A stretch of 64,000 nucleotides of DNA, taken from positions 1 to 64,000 of the forward strand of contig JAOTOM010004291.1 in assembly GCA_034440615.1 (NCBI GenBank), in the 5' to 3' direction. The notes below the pieces were generated by a model that was not told where the DNA came from, did no database searches, and saw only the letters and a program-made list of their open reading frames with translations. Of this stretch, positions 22,075 through 33,261 are shown piece after piece. This stretch comes from Ashinkailepas kermadecensis. Lineage: Eukaryota > Arthropoda > Thecostraca > Neolepadidae. The translations under genes were made by a program, and so were the position numbers. The stretch's first letter is position 1. Each line of letters begins with the position of its first letter.

Positions 22075-22775
22075 GGCGTAAACAGACCCCCGAGATGGGG
22101 CGGGTAGGATACTGATGGCGGAGGCTTAGTGTTTTTAGATTACTTTACTCATCCGCAAGATAATTTGTAGCTCTAGTGGGGGGGGGTGAGGGAATGGGGG
22201 GAGGATGAAAAAATCGATTACCCAGGGAATTGCCAAAATGGATTTGCATTAACCTGCTCCTGTCCAAAAGCACCAAGGGATCTTTACCGTGCGGACAAGG
22301 AGGAAAGTATCCACACCGCCTATCACACCGGCTACCGCGTGTTAATTGTTACCAGTGGGTTAGTAGCAGCATGCTTTCATGCAGTGTTGTGTGTGTGAGG
22401 TCTGTACGGTGTTTTGCAATCCGGCTCATGTACATCAGATGCCATTCGTGGATGGCTATTTACGCTATTCATACGAGCGTGTGCGCGGGCATGCAGTGCG
22501 TGTTGGTGGTGTGGTGTCTACAATGCTCCTGCTAGTTTGGTGGCATACAGATAGCCAAACAGTAATTTGAGAAGTTCTGGGTGTTTATCACCCATAAGCG
22601 ATGGAAGCGAGATGGCGATGCCCTCTTTTTGGAAAAAGGACTTAAATGGTTGTCTTTGAGCGTCAAAGCTACTACAGCCTAGCGGGATGTTACCTGTAGT
22701 TAATGTGGTGTTATAGGTGTCACAGTGAGGTGTTGTGCATTGGTCATCCTCTAGTTGAGGCTGTGCTAGTCGTCA
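22075..22775 (-). pseudogene. 3' end of an I-like LINE (second copy)
   Basis: Homologous to 53930-54820, the 3' part of the I-like LINE there. Shared blocks include AGGGATCTTTACCGTGCG, ACACCGCCTATCAC and CAGTGAGGTG with GAGGCTGTG. Only the very C-terminal coding part and 3' UTR are present, so it is a 5'-truncated insertion. The open frames on the plus strand are shadows. Confidence 0.65.
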
Positions 22776-22813
22776 GCACAAAAAAGGAGCGAACATGTAC
22801 GTAATCACAACTG

Positions 22814-22907
22814 CATGGAAGTGTAAACCATCAGTGCAAAAGTATGTAAACATACAAGTATGGAAGTGTAAACCATCAGTGCAAAAGTATGTAAACATAC
22901 AAGTACG
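22814..22907. repeat. Two-copy 47-bp tandem duplication
   Basis: The block TGGAAGTGTAAACCATCAGT...ACATACAAGTA occurs twice in a row with no differences seen, so the duplication is recent. Confidence 0.9.
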
Positions 22908-23099
22908 CAAGCGCAAAGCACGTACGCGCAAAAGAACATCAGTATGTATGACAATTTTATGCGAGCGAAAATGTGCGCATTTGGCACGAGCATTAGCACG
23001 ACCACGATCGTGGCACTTAACCTGGCCCAATCCTGGTTTTGGCCTCCCCAATACCAACACTGGCCTTCCTGACACGGGATCAGTCAGTCACCAAACACT

Positions 23100-23795
23100 A
23101 GCACCATGGCAGGTATTGATGTTAGTCGCACTGCCAGAACCAGCAGAGGATCAGAGTCAGGGTTAGCACCATGGCAAGTGTTGATGGTAGAAGCACGGCC
23201 AGAACCAGCAGGGGATCAGAGTCAGGGTTAGCACCATGGCAGGTGGTGATGTTAGTCGCACGGCCAGAACCAGCAGAGGATCAGAGTCAGGGTTAGCAAC
23301 ATGGCAGGTGTTGATGTTAGTCGCACTGCCAGAACCAGCAGAGGATCAGAGTCAGGGTTAGCACCATGGCAAGTGTTGATGGTAGTCGCACTGCCAGAAC
23401 CAGCAGAGGATCAGAGTCAGGGTTAGCAACATGGCAGGTGTTGATGGTAGTCGCACTGCCAGGACCAGCAGAGGATCTGAGTCAGGGTAGCACCATGGCA
23501 GGTGTTGATGGTAGTCGCACTGCCAGAACCAGCAGAGGATCTGAGTCAGGGTTAGCACCATGGCAGGTGTTGATGGTAGTCGCACTGCCAGAACCAGCAG
23601 AGGATCAGAGTCAGGGTTAGCACCATGGCAAGTGTTGATGGTGGTCGCACGGCCAGAACCTTCAGGGGATCAGAGTCAGGGTTAGCACCATGGCAGGTGT
23701 TGATGGTAGTCGCACGGCCAGAACCAGCAGAGGATCTGAGTCAGGGTTAGCACCATGGCAGGTGTTGATGGTAGTCGCACGGCCAGAACCAGTAG
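23100..23795. repeat. 65-bp minisatellite, about 10.6 copies
   Basis: Unit of 65-66 bp with GGGTTAGCACCATGGCAGGT, TTGATGGTAGTCGCAC and CAGAACCAGCAGAGGATC blocks. Copies differ by a few bases. Because 65 is not a multiple of three, the frame rotates each unit, so the open frames here are not coding. Confidence 0.95.
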
Positions 23796-24651
23796 GACGT
23801 GTCCGATCACCGCAGTCGGGTCAACCATTGTTACTCGGCTGGCTAGGGAAATGGTGCTCCCTTGGGTTACCACAGCCGCCCCAACAAGGGGTGTGGAAAC
23901 ACGGAGGTGTTTTCAGGGACTCGTGTAGTCTCCATCGTCCATCCCTCTCTTCCAGTTCCATTATACATCATGTGCCAGCGTCCTGTTGTATGCCCATCCA
24001 ACCCTGCAACAACAACCTATCTGCTGTCACGAGCAGGCAGGCCAGCTTCCCCTGGTCTACTCGTCCGTTCAGTCTTATCAGGGTAGTCGCACCCCCTCGG
24101 CCCATCCCCCGGGGTTGACGGAGTCCTGGAGGCTGAAGGTTCCTCGTCGCACGATGTTAGTTGTGACGGGGGACCAACACGCCTCTTTGGTCCCGATATC
24201 CCGGAGGGGCGGGCGAGCCGGTAGGGCCCCATACCGGCCAAGCGACAGGTCGCGTCGGGCTGGGGACCTGGGCTCTGGGCTGGGGACCTGGGCTTTGGCC
24301 TGGTGCCTGCCGGTCCGACCGGCCGGGGTCAAGGGGCGGGTGGCGCTGCTAGCGCGGTATCGTGGTGGTGAGTCTCTCTCTCCCGGCCGCGCGAAGGTGC
24401 CGCCCGCCCCGCATAGCTCCTGGGGCACCTGGCATCCTCCTGTCCGCGGGACACAGGCGTCCTCCTGTAAGGCCCCTGTGTGGTGGGGCGCCACGAGGAG
24501 CAGACAACAAATACACCTTTTGGCAACTTCCAAAAAACAAACCTTCTGGTCACAAAGGATCAGAACACCGGCTTGCCTACCGTAAGCGGTAGCACCTACC
24601 CAACGCCTACAGAGGCCTACCGCCCTCAGTATCCTCCGTTCCGCCCGCCCG
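23796..24651 (+). other. GC-rich leader, probably the 5' region of the downstream LINE
   Basis: GC-rich DNA with overlapping Pro/Arg-rich open frames on both strands and no recognised domain. It leads directly into the gag-like ORF. Probably LINE 5' UTR or the N-terminal part of ORF1 (inference). Confidence 0.4.
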
Positions 24652-25500
24652 GTGGTCTCTACCACCGCTAGTTCAGAGTCTAGGCTGTCGTCGCTACTTG
24701 TGCTGATCTATAAGTCAACCGACCCTGGAAAGACTTTATCTGCACTCTTACCATTTGAACGGAAGCGCGGATGGGACCTGCTTGCAGATGTACTCGGATG
24801 TGAAAAACTGAGGGATGAAGCAATTGAAGTAAAATTTCGAAGCGCTGAGGATGCGAGGAAAAATTTGCTCTCAACAGAATTTAAACACAGCGTGCGAGAG
24901 CATGGTAGGAGGCGTGATGTCACGATACCTATTTTAGTTGAGTCACACAGGACAAAAAAAACTTCTCAAATGGTGCTATGCATTGTTTTGCGATTTTGAT
25001 ATGAGTGACGTTTATGATCCAGAAATTGTAGATCGGAGTACGGTGACGAAGAAGCTTGAAGTATAAAGCGAATTACAAGCCACGAACAACATTGTGTTGA
25101 CTTTCAACTCCACAGACCTACCCGTTGCGTTGTACGTTGGTTACGCGAAGGTGAAGGCTCGCGTTTTCGTTCTAAACCCAATGCGGTGCTTCAAATGCCA
25201 AAGATACGGGCACATCACCCAGTATTGCCGTGGTCACCTGACTTGTGGCGTATCAGAACACACTGGCGAAAAAATGCGACTGGGAAGAGCTGATGTGTAC
25301 AAATTGCGGCCATAAACAGGCTCCACACACTGCCTACGACAGAGCCTGTCCAGTACATGTCAAGGAGATAGAAATTCTTGCATTGAAATACACTAAACAG
25401 ACATCGTATTGACAGGCCAGGGAGATTTACGTCGACATACATCCAAAATTGTCGAATGCAGGCAAAGTAAAAGGTAACCAACCTGCTACCACTCACCGGG
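24652..25500 (+). pseudogene. LINE ORF1 (gag-like) with CCHC zinc knuckles, frameshifted
   Basis: Nucleic-acid-binding protein of an I/Jockey-type LINE. The first frame (24652-24999) gives LLPFERKRGWDLLADVLGC and EVKFRSAEDARKNLL. After a frameshift, a second frame (25094-25315) has the zinc knuckle CFKCQRYGHITQYC (C-X2-C-X4-H-X4-C) followed by HLTCGV. A third gives CTNCGHKQAPHTAYDRACP, a second Cys/His knuckle. This order (RNA-binding fold, then zinc knuckles, then a helical tail) is typical. At least three frame breaks make it non-functional. The 5' part is duplicated at 25558-25819. Confidence 0.75.
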
Positions 25501-25557
25501 AGCCTCCCAGTTTTTATCTTAGCTTAACGACCAATTGCGATCATTTTGCCTTGTCAT

Positions 25558-25819
25558 GCACCTACCCAACGCCTACAGAGGCCTACCGCCCTCAGTATCC
25601 TCCGTTCCGCCCGCCCGGTGGTCTCTACCACCGCTAGTTCAGAGTCTAGGCTGTCGTCGCTACTTGTGCTGATCTATAAGTCAACCGACCCTGGAAAGAC
25701 TTTATCTGCACTCTTACCATTTGAACGGAAGCGCGGATGGGACCTGCTTGCAGACGTACTCGGATGCGAAAAACTGAGGGATGAAGTAATTGAAGTAAAA
25801 TTTCGAAGCGCTGAGGATG
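25558..25819 (+). repeat. 262-bp duplicate of the LINE ORF1 start (copy of 24592-24853)
   Basis: Direct repeat 966 bp downstream of its partner, with about three differences in 262 bp. Both copies start at GCACCTACCCAACGCC and end at GAAGCGCTGAGGATG, then diverge. Confidence 0.92.
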
Positions 25820-26535
25820 ATTCTATAAAAAAAAACACCTGCAACACACGGTCGTGCCGCCGGGGCGGCCATGATCTCCACGGCGGGACCCGTGAAGCAC
25901 CAACTGAAGACGCGGAGCCTGAAACCCACCGCGTCACCTGTTCCCCCTACCGTTGCTACAGACTGCTCCGCCCGAGACCCAAGAGACTTGATCTCACTGG
26001 CCAGATGGTGGGAGCAGGTCCCGCTGGGATCGAGGGTTAGTGCGTCCTCTCGCCATCCACCAGTGGAGCCACCCAAGGACCGGGCTTTCGGGATTGAGGT
26101 CTTATCTGGAGCGTCCGATCACGGAGCTGCGGGCAGGGCAGCCCGGCTCCACCCACAAGGGGCATCCACCCGTGCCAAGTCCAAGGGACCGTCGCCACAA
26201 CGGCACCCTCACTAACGCCAGGACGGCACATGAGTCACCTCCAACACCACCCAGGATTGGTGAGAACCGCACACCGGGTTCTTCACCAGCAACTTCCAGC
26301 CGAGCAGTGAAACAACCATTTCCGTGGGAGGTGTCGCCTACGGAAGGCAGTATTCGTCGATCCCGACCGCGCAGCCGGCCGAGCTCCGTGGATGGTCGCG
26401 CCCTGGAGCCGCACAATCCATGGGACGGAAGCTGAGCACCATTTTCAGTAGAGCTCTGACAATCCTTGAAGCATCCACCTGTGTCTGGGGAAATCTGAAC
26501 CGAGTTGCAATATCCCTTCTAGTCAATCTTTAAAT
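25820..26535 (+). pseudogene. LINE ORF1 C-terminal (Pro/Ser-rich) region, decayed
   Basis: Open frames such as 25871-26215 are Pro-, Ser- and Arg-rich with no domain I can name. Position between gag and endonuclease suggests the tail of ORF1; the assignment rests on context only. Confidence 0.4.
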
Positions 26536-29500
26536 GTTTCCAAAGCAGTCATTTTTACAATGGAACTGCAGAGGTTTTAGGAACAGTGCCCAGGAGAACC
26601 AGGTAATCTTAAATCAGCACTGCACTGTTGCTGTATGCCTTCAAGAGAGCAAGCTCCGACGTGACCTTCCCTGCACTTGAAGGACCACGACACAATTGCG
26701 CACGGTGGAGTTATGCTGACTGTTCACCATAATGTCGGAGCTAGCGAGGTCGTGCTAAAGACAGACCTCCAAACAGTAGCAGCTCGCATCCAGATAGTTA
26801 AGATTTCTATAACGATATGTTCTATATATCTACCTCCTGGGACTGTTTTTATCCGAGGTGAGCTCGTCCGGTTATTTTTAGGACCATCCTGCCTTTTTAG
26901 TTTTAGGGGATTTTAACTCCCCCCACACAATGTGGGGCTGCGAAAATGTGAACACCAGAGGTCGCATCTTGCAGTCTTTCGTCATGGATTAATCATTATG
27001 CGTTATAAACACAGGCACTCGCACCCATTTTACGATCCGAACTGGACATACTTCGGTGCTAGATTTAAGTTTGTAGAGCACACAGCTGCACAACATTTTG
27101 ATTGGTCGGTATCTTACGAGCACATTGGAAGTGAACATTTTCCTATCTGGCTGACATATAGAGGAGACTGAACACTGGGTACCAGATCCCAGCGATGGAA
27201 CCAACGCAAGGCTGACTGGGCCAAATTCGAAGACAAACTTAAGGACGCATTATCCACTCTAACTTGACAATAATTACATTAAATCGATAGATTCTCATCC
27301 CCTGCTCTTACAGGCAACATCACGGTGCATCCTCGAAAACGTCCGGATCCCCTCGTCGAACCCCTGTGCCATGGTGGACCATTGTATGTCGAGATGCCAT
27401 TCGGGCACGACGCCGCGCATTCAAGACATTTAATCAGAACAGTACCACAACTAATCTCTTTTGTTTCGAAAGGCGAGAGCGATGGTGCGTCGCAACATCT
27501 TAGAAGCCAAACGTGCATCATGGAGGGCAAATATCAATATCCTGAATCGGTCTAGCTCCTCGTCGCAGGTGTGGTCTCGAGTAAAAATAATTGCCGGTAC
27601 ATACTGCTCAGCTCCCTCCCTGTGTTGCGAATAGCTGACCAGAACGTTGATCATCCTACGGAAGTTGCCTAGGCGATTCGTCGTGCTCTATCGCAAAGAA
27701 GTCGAGGCAACACTGAACATCCTGAGTTCTTTCGCCACAAGACTGTTTGCGAGTCGATGCCAGTTGATTTTCTTACCACCCCGGTGGTCCATTAATAAAA
27801 TCGTTGTTTTACCATGAAAGAAGTAGCTTTCGCCATCGGATCACTCCGGACTATGCCACAGGGACCTGATGGAATCCACAACGCCATGCCAACACGCCTT
27901 CCGCCTTGCGCTCTTATCTCCCTTCTTTCCTTTTCAACTCCTGGTGGCTCGTCCGCCATTTTCGTTCCTCTTTCCGAGAAGCCATTGTAATCCCCATTGT
28001 GAAACCAGGTAAGACTGGCCGTGATCCTCTACATTACCGCACCATCTCTCTGACATGCCTTTGTAAGCTCATGGGACGGATTATAAATGTTCGCCTCAGT
28101 TGGTTTCTCGAGACAGAAGGCATGCTTACAGGCTCAGTGTGGGTTCAGGAAAAATCGTAGCGCGCTAGATCACGTTTTACGACCAGACAGATAAATATGA
28201 CACAACTTCATGCAAAATGGCCACGTGGGAGCAATGTTTCCACATGGAGGCTGGCTGCCACACTGTGTGGCGATACGGAACACTTCGGAAGGTGTGGAAA
28301 AGGGATACGCGGACCTATAGGAACATCTTGCAAATACTTACTGGGTGACGGTACCTTCCGTGTCCGCGTGCGAAACCACTTGTCTCCACGTTTTGTCCAG
28401 GAGAACGGCGTCCCACAAGGGAGCGTACTACGTTGCGTTGTGTGCAATTTTGATCAATGACATTGAAAACGGACGCACATCAAGTATTGGAAGGTCACTT
28501 TTCGTTGATGACTTGGCTGTTTGGTCATGTGCGGCGCGATTACCATCCATGGATAGACAGCCACAGATGGCCGTAGCCTGTCTTGAAAAATGGACGATTG
28601 CAAACGGAGTCCGATTATCTACCTCCAAAACGGTGCCGTTAGCTTCTGCCGACGTCGTCGCCACTGTCCGGAGATGGTAGTGCAGTTGTATGGACAGCAA
28701 ATACCTGTGCGGCCATCGGCCCGCTTTCTCGGCGTCATTCTCGACAACCGGCTATCCTGCAGGAACCATCTCAACACTTTGCGAGGTAAGTGCTCCCGAA
28801 CAATGAACATAATGAAATGCATTTCACGACCTGATAGGTTCGTGCTCACTTTCGGATCTGATCGGTTGCTCTATCAGCTCACTTTCGGAGCTGATAGAGC
28901 AACTTTTCAAAGATATCTCGATCTCGTATCCGCTCGAAGCACGATTACGCGCCATTTAAGTAACACGTTGCCAGTAGCTCCGTGAAGCGGGAACTCAACA
29001 CAGTACACCACACAGGATTGCGGATCGCCACGGGGGAATTTCGGACGTCGCCAGCTACAGGTACTTTTGGCAGAGCCCCATGAATCATCGTTGGCAGACG
29101 CGAGAAGCTGGAACTCCGGTGCGCAATAAAGCTGAGGAATCTTCTAGCGCATCCCATGTGCAAATCTATCTTTTACACCGTATGCTGTCGATTTTCCATG
29201 GGAAAAGAGGTCAAAGTCTACAACCATTTTGCATTAGAATCCACTCGCTACTTCAAGAGGCTCAAATCCCACTGAGAAGTGTGGCGAGGATGAAATACAT
29301 GCAAATTCCATCATGGGAAATCGATTCACCGGAAATTGTTCCCTCCCCCCCCCACTCGCGACTGCCACGAAAGGACATACTCTCTCAGAGCTTTTCAGAG
29401 TAGAAGCCTTGAAGCTACCATAATTGCATCGCTGCTACTCTCGAACATACACTGACGGGTTCAAGACAGTCAATGGAACTGGGTGTGCATTTGTATGTCG

Positions 29501-29950
29501 GACAACAGCGAGATCTTTTACTTTACCACCACACGAGTCTGTGTACACGGCTGATTTGGTTGCGATTTTTCAGGCTTTGTGTTTTATTGAGGTTGGGAAT
29601 GAAACCCTCCATCTTGTGGTAACAGACTCGTTGAGTAGCCGGAGGGCTCTTCAGTCTTTTCACCCACCACACCATTTTGCTCAAGAAATCCTAGCACGTT
29701 TGACAGTGTTGGGCAAAGCGGGTAAGAGATCGTCTTCTGCTGGGTACCGAGCCATACCGGTATCACGGCAAATGACCTGGCCGACGCTGCTGCCCAGCGT
29801 GCCGAGCAGTCACGTAGGACTCGAGTTTGGCACCTCCCCGCCAGAGATTACCAATCAAAAGTAAATGATTTCCTCTGAGGAAAGTGGCAAGCAAGCTGGA
29901 ACTCCCAGGCTATAAACAAACTCCGATCTATAAAACCAGTTCTGGCAGAA
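26536..29950 (+). pseudogene. I-like LINE ORF2: endonuclease, reverse transcriptase, RNase H (degraded)
   Basis: Domains appear in canonical order across many frame breaks. Endonuclease: WNCRGFRN (26562), LQESKL, SIYLPPG, GDFNSPHTMWGC (26895), EHIGSEHFPI. Reverse transcriptase: MPQGPDGIHNAMP (27855), REAIVIPIVKPGKTG, then FRKNRSALDHV, FVQENGVPQGS (28390) and the catalytic FVDDLAVW (28500), ARFLGVILDNRLS. RNase H: YTDGFK (29448), ADLVAI where family members have a Glu, and VTDSLSS, then WVPSHTGI in another frame. An RNase H after the RT places it in the I group or a related clade. The whole LINE, with ORF1, runs about 23.8-29.95 kb. Confidence 0.82.
28865..28903. repeat. Perfect 16-bp inverted repeat with 7-nt loop inside the LINE RT
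   Basis: GTTGCTCTATCAGCTC, loop ACTTTCG, then the exact reverse complement. The flanking CTCACTTTCGGA also occurs twice. It replaces expected RT sequence, which suggests a template-switch mutation. Confidence 0.85.
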
Positions 29951-30034
29951 TGGACGTCATCGCTGAAAGCATGTTTGAGAGGTACGTCAAGAGGTACCCT
30001 CATACCGATTCACAGACGGGACACGCCTCTCCCC

Positions 30035-30460
<426 letters not shown>

Positions 30461-32897
30461 TCTGGCCACAGAGGAAGGAGCCGCGCCCGTTCCACTGCCG
30501 GCCGAGCGACAAACAGCAGAGGCGTGGCAGATCGCAGCGACGATTTCACGGTACGATTATCAGCCAGTGAATGTGGCAGGCGGCCCATTCGGCAGCGAAC
30601 CCTCTCACGGCGCGCCAAGCAGCTTACAGTAATCACAGTACAAGCTGACGGCTTGAGATGGTTTGTTGTCAGACGGGGTTCACCTTACGCGCTGTTGGAT
30701 ACTGTAGGATCATTAACTTGACGTTACCAAACATATCCCCTGCATAAACAAGAAATACAAGGTATCCAGGCTTGGTACCTCCGCAACGGAAGGAATACAT
30801 TCTAGCTACCATAAACAAATCATCCCTGGAACCAACATTGGTCATGTATATATGAGGTAGAAAATAACAATGAAGTGTTCCTTGATCTTGGTTTCATTAT
30901 TATTCCCCTATATTTCCATGTATCTAGCCTTCAGAAGACCATCGAATTATTATTTATTTGATATGTCACTCATTTTATTAAGCACTACATAATCAATCAC
31001 AAAGTGCCGAACAAGGAAATCAGGGCCACCTGTCGTATATCACCTTCCTTACAATATACATGGTATCGGATACATCAATGAGTGACTTTACTTCGACAAA
31101 ACGGCATAATTGATAGAATATCCTGCCATAAATCCCTCACAGGGTCCGCCCAAGATAATATTTTTTTAAATGTCCGCCACCTTAGATCAGGTGGCCAGGA
31201 GTGCCCCTCCTCTTACCCAAGGACTGCAAACACCTAACTTTAACACCATAAAATAAACAGTAAAGCTGCGGCACTCCAAGCTAAGAGATGGAAAATGAAT
31301 AAACAAGCCTACAAAGCAGCCGGTGTTAGAGCAATAATAAACTATATAGAAGAATATATAATTCTGTACAATATAGATATAGAAATAACAGTATAGAATG
31401 CTGTAAGCAGTCATACCCAAAGGACACATATGACTGGCCTTAGATCAAACAGATGTAGTGAATGCATAAGTCATTTAATATTTGCTTGTCTTAATGTGAC
31501 TTTTGAGAGCAGTCCATTTGATATACCAACATTTGGTATATCTGTATGTAGGAAATGTTTTGCTATGTTAATATTCAGAGGTGAAAAAAACGGCGACACG
31601 CCGATGCACGTCGGTGACAGCTAAAGGGACACGGAAGGCCCTAATGAGACAACCAAGGACTGACCGACCTTCTCTTCCCAAGTTTTTTAATACATATTTT
31701 TGGAACAATGAATCATGGCAAGGTCTTTTTCTAGACTAGTTTACATTGGTAGACAGCACATTTTATATAGTGGTGAAGTCCCTTTGAGTCAGCCAACGGC
31801 TGAAAAAAAAACAGCAGCGCAGGTGGCGGCCAATGTTAAATTCCCATAGACGTCGGCGACATGTCGAAGAGACAGCAGCGAGCTGTCTCATGTGTGACAT
31901 TTGTGGGGCCGTCAACTTTAGGAAATCACCTGTCTGAACCAAGGAGAACTTGGTCCTGGACAATGACGTCATGAACGTAAAAGACATCTGCTTGCCCGTA
32001 ATTTGCGTAATAATTCGTGAAATGAAACAGGAAATCAACACGAAGACAATTTTGTCAAACATATCATCACGGATACCCACAATATTACCACTTACATTAA
32101 TGGATCCGCAGCTAGCTGTGTAATTTTATGTGATGTCATCAAGGTGTCGAGAACAAGCTATAACTGATGGCTTAAATGGTTTCCCATGAACTTAGCACAC
32201 GGGTTGACTGATTTAAATCATCAATCCGTCGGTAGGTATAAAGGAGAGGTTTTTTTTCGCCCTTGGGAGCAGCTGGAACGATGGGAAAGTCGACCACTTT
32301 GTACCATGAAGGAAGGTAAATTGTGGCTGTGCTAGCTGTAAGAATAAAGCAAAAATTGCGTGACATAAAGAGGTGCAACAAGTTGAAGCACGGAGAACAG
32401 CTTTTGCGGGTGAAGATGTCCCTCGGTGTTCGAAGAAGATTGGAACGATGGTACAGATAAATGCCAAAATATGATCAGGTAATTAATGCTTCTTGTGATG
32501 GCCTCCCTCCACTTATAAAATGATAGCTTATGACAAAACCATAACCATGGCTTACCGCAGCCAAACCTAACACTTTTTTGCTTCGTGGAGGTAAATTGTG
32601 TGTAAAACTTGTCTTGTGGTTACCTTGAACGTCAATAATATCTTATTGTCGTTTAAGATGTTCACAAGATCAGTTTTGCTACTATTTTTCCTTCACCACA
32701 ATCAAAGAAAGGAAAGGGTTTGATTATGCTAGGTTAGGTGAGGTTAGGGTTTTTAAGTTGAAGCATTTTGGAGATTTTGTCATATTCCAATTTAAAAGAA
32801 ATTGTTTTATTCAAAAGCAGGTTCGGTTTGGCTAGGCTTCTGCATTGAAGACGTTGGTTTGGGTTGAAATGCTTTCTGATTCTATATATTTGTTGCT
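30461..32897. other. Unassigned AT-rich stretch
   Basis: About 2.4 kb with no recognisable gene or repeat partner in the window. Short open frames only. GGTTAGGTGAGGTTAGGG at 32732-32750 resembles the arthropod telomere unit. Confidence 0.4.
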
Positions 32898-33236
32898 ATT
32901 TAAAAAAAAATAATTTAATCCGGGTTATTGCTGGGGTGGCTTTATGAACCAGGGTTCTATTGCTAAGCAGAGCTTGTTGCGTGAACCCTGGCCTCACCAC
33001 CCGATCCACGAAATCCAGTTCAACGACAGAATTTTGACCGGAAGTTTAACGTGCCGTCAATGCACCGACAGGGCCGCCCGGGGTAGCTCGTCCCCGGCCT
33101 TATCGAGCCAGCTGCCAACTGACCCTCCCAGCCGTCCCTAAATGCGAGCGCGTGAAGCGGCTCGAACCCTGTGTTGCCAGGACAGGGGAGACCAGTGCAG
33201 GCCAGCGCTCCAACCAACTGAGCTACCGGGGCCATA
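32898..33236 (-). mobile_element. tRNA-derived SINE
   Basis: The minus-strand head (33233 to about 33155) is tRNA-like: GGTAGCTCAGTTGGTTGGAG is an A box and GGGTTCGAGCC a B box, the two internal promoter parts for RNA polymerase III. The body continues to an A/T-rich tail near 32900. TATATTTGTTGCT (32885-32897) and TATATTTGTGCT (33250-33261) could be imperfect target duplications, though the second lies 14 bp beyond the head. A long body behind the tRNA-like head makes a SINE likelier than a real tRNA. Confidence 0.78.
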
Positions 33237-33261
33237 AAAGGTTTGGTTGTATATTTGTGCT

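Noticed and set aside
23986..24665. Overlapping Pro/Arg-rich ORFs of 199 and 195 codons on opposite strands
   Set aside because: Low stop density due to GC-rich sequence; no domain, and both strands are equally open. Treated as LINE leader.
33155..33233. A functional tRNA gene on the minus strand
   Set aside because: A and B boxes are present, but the anticodon and acceptor arms do not pair well and a SINE body follows.
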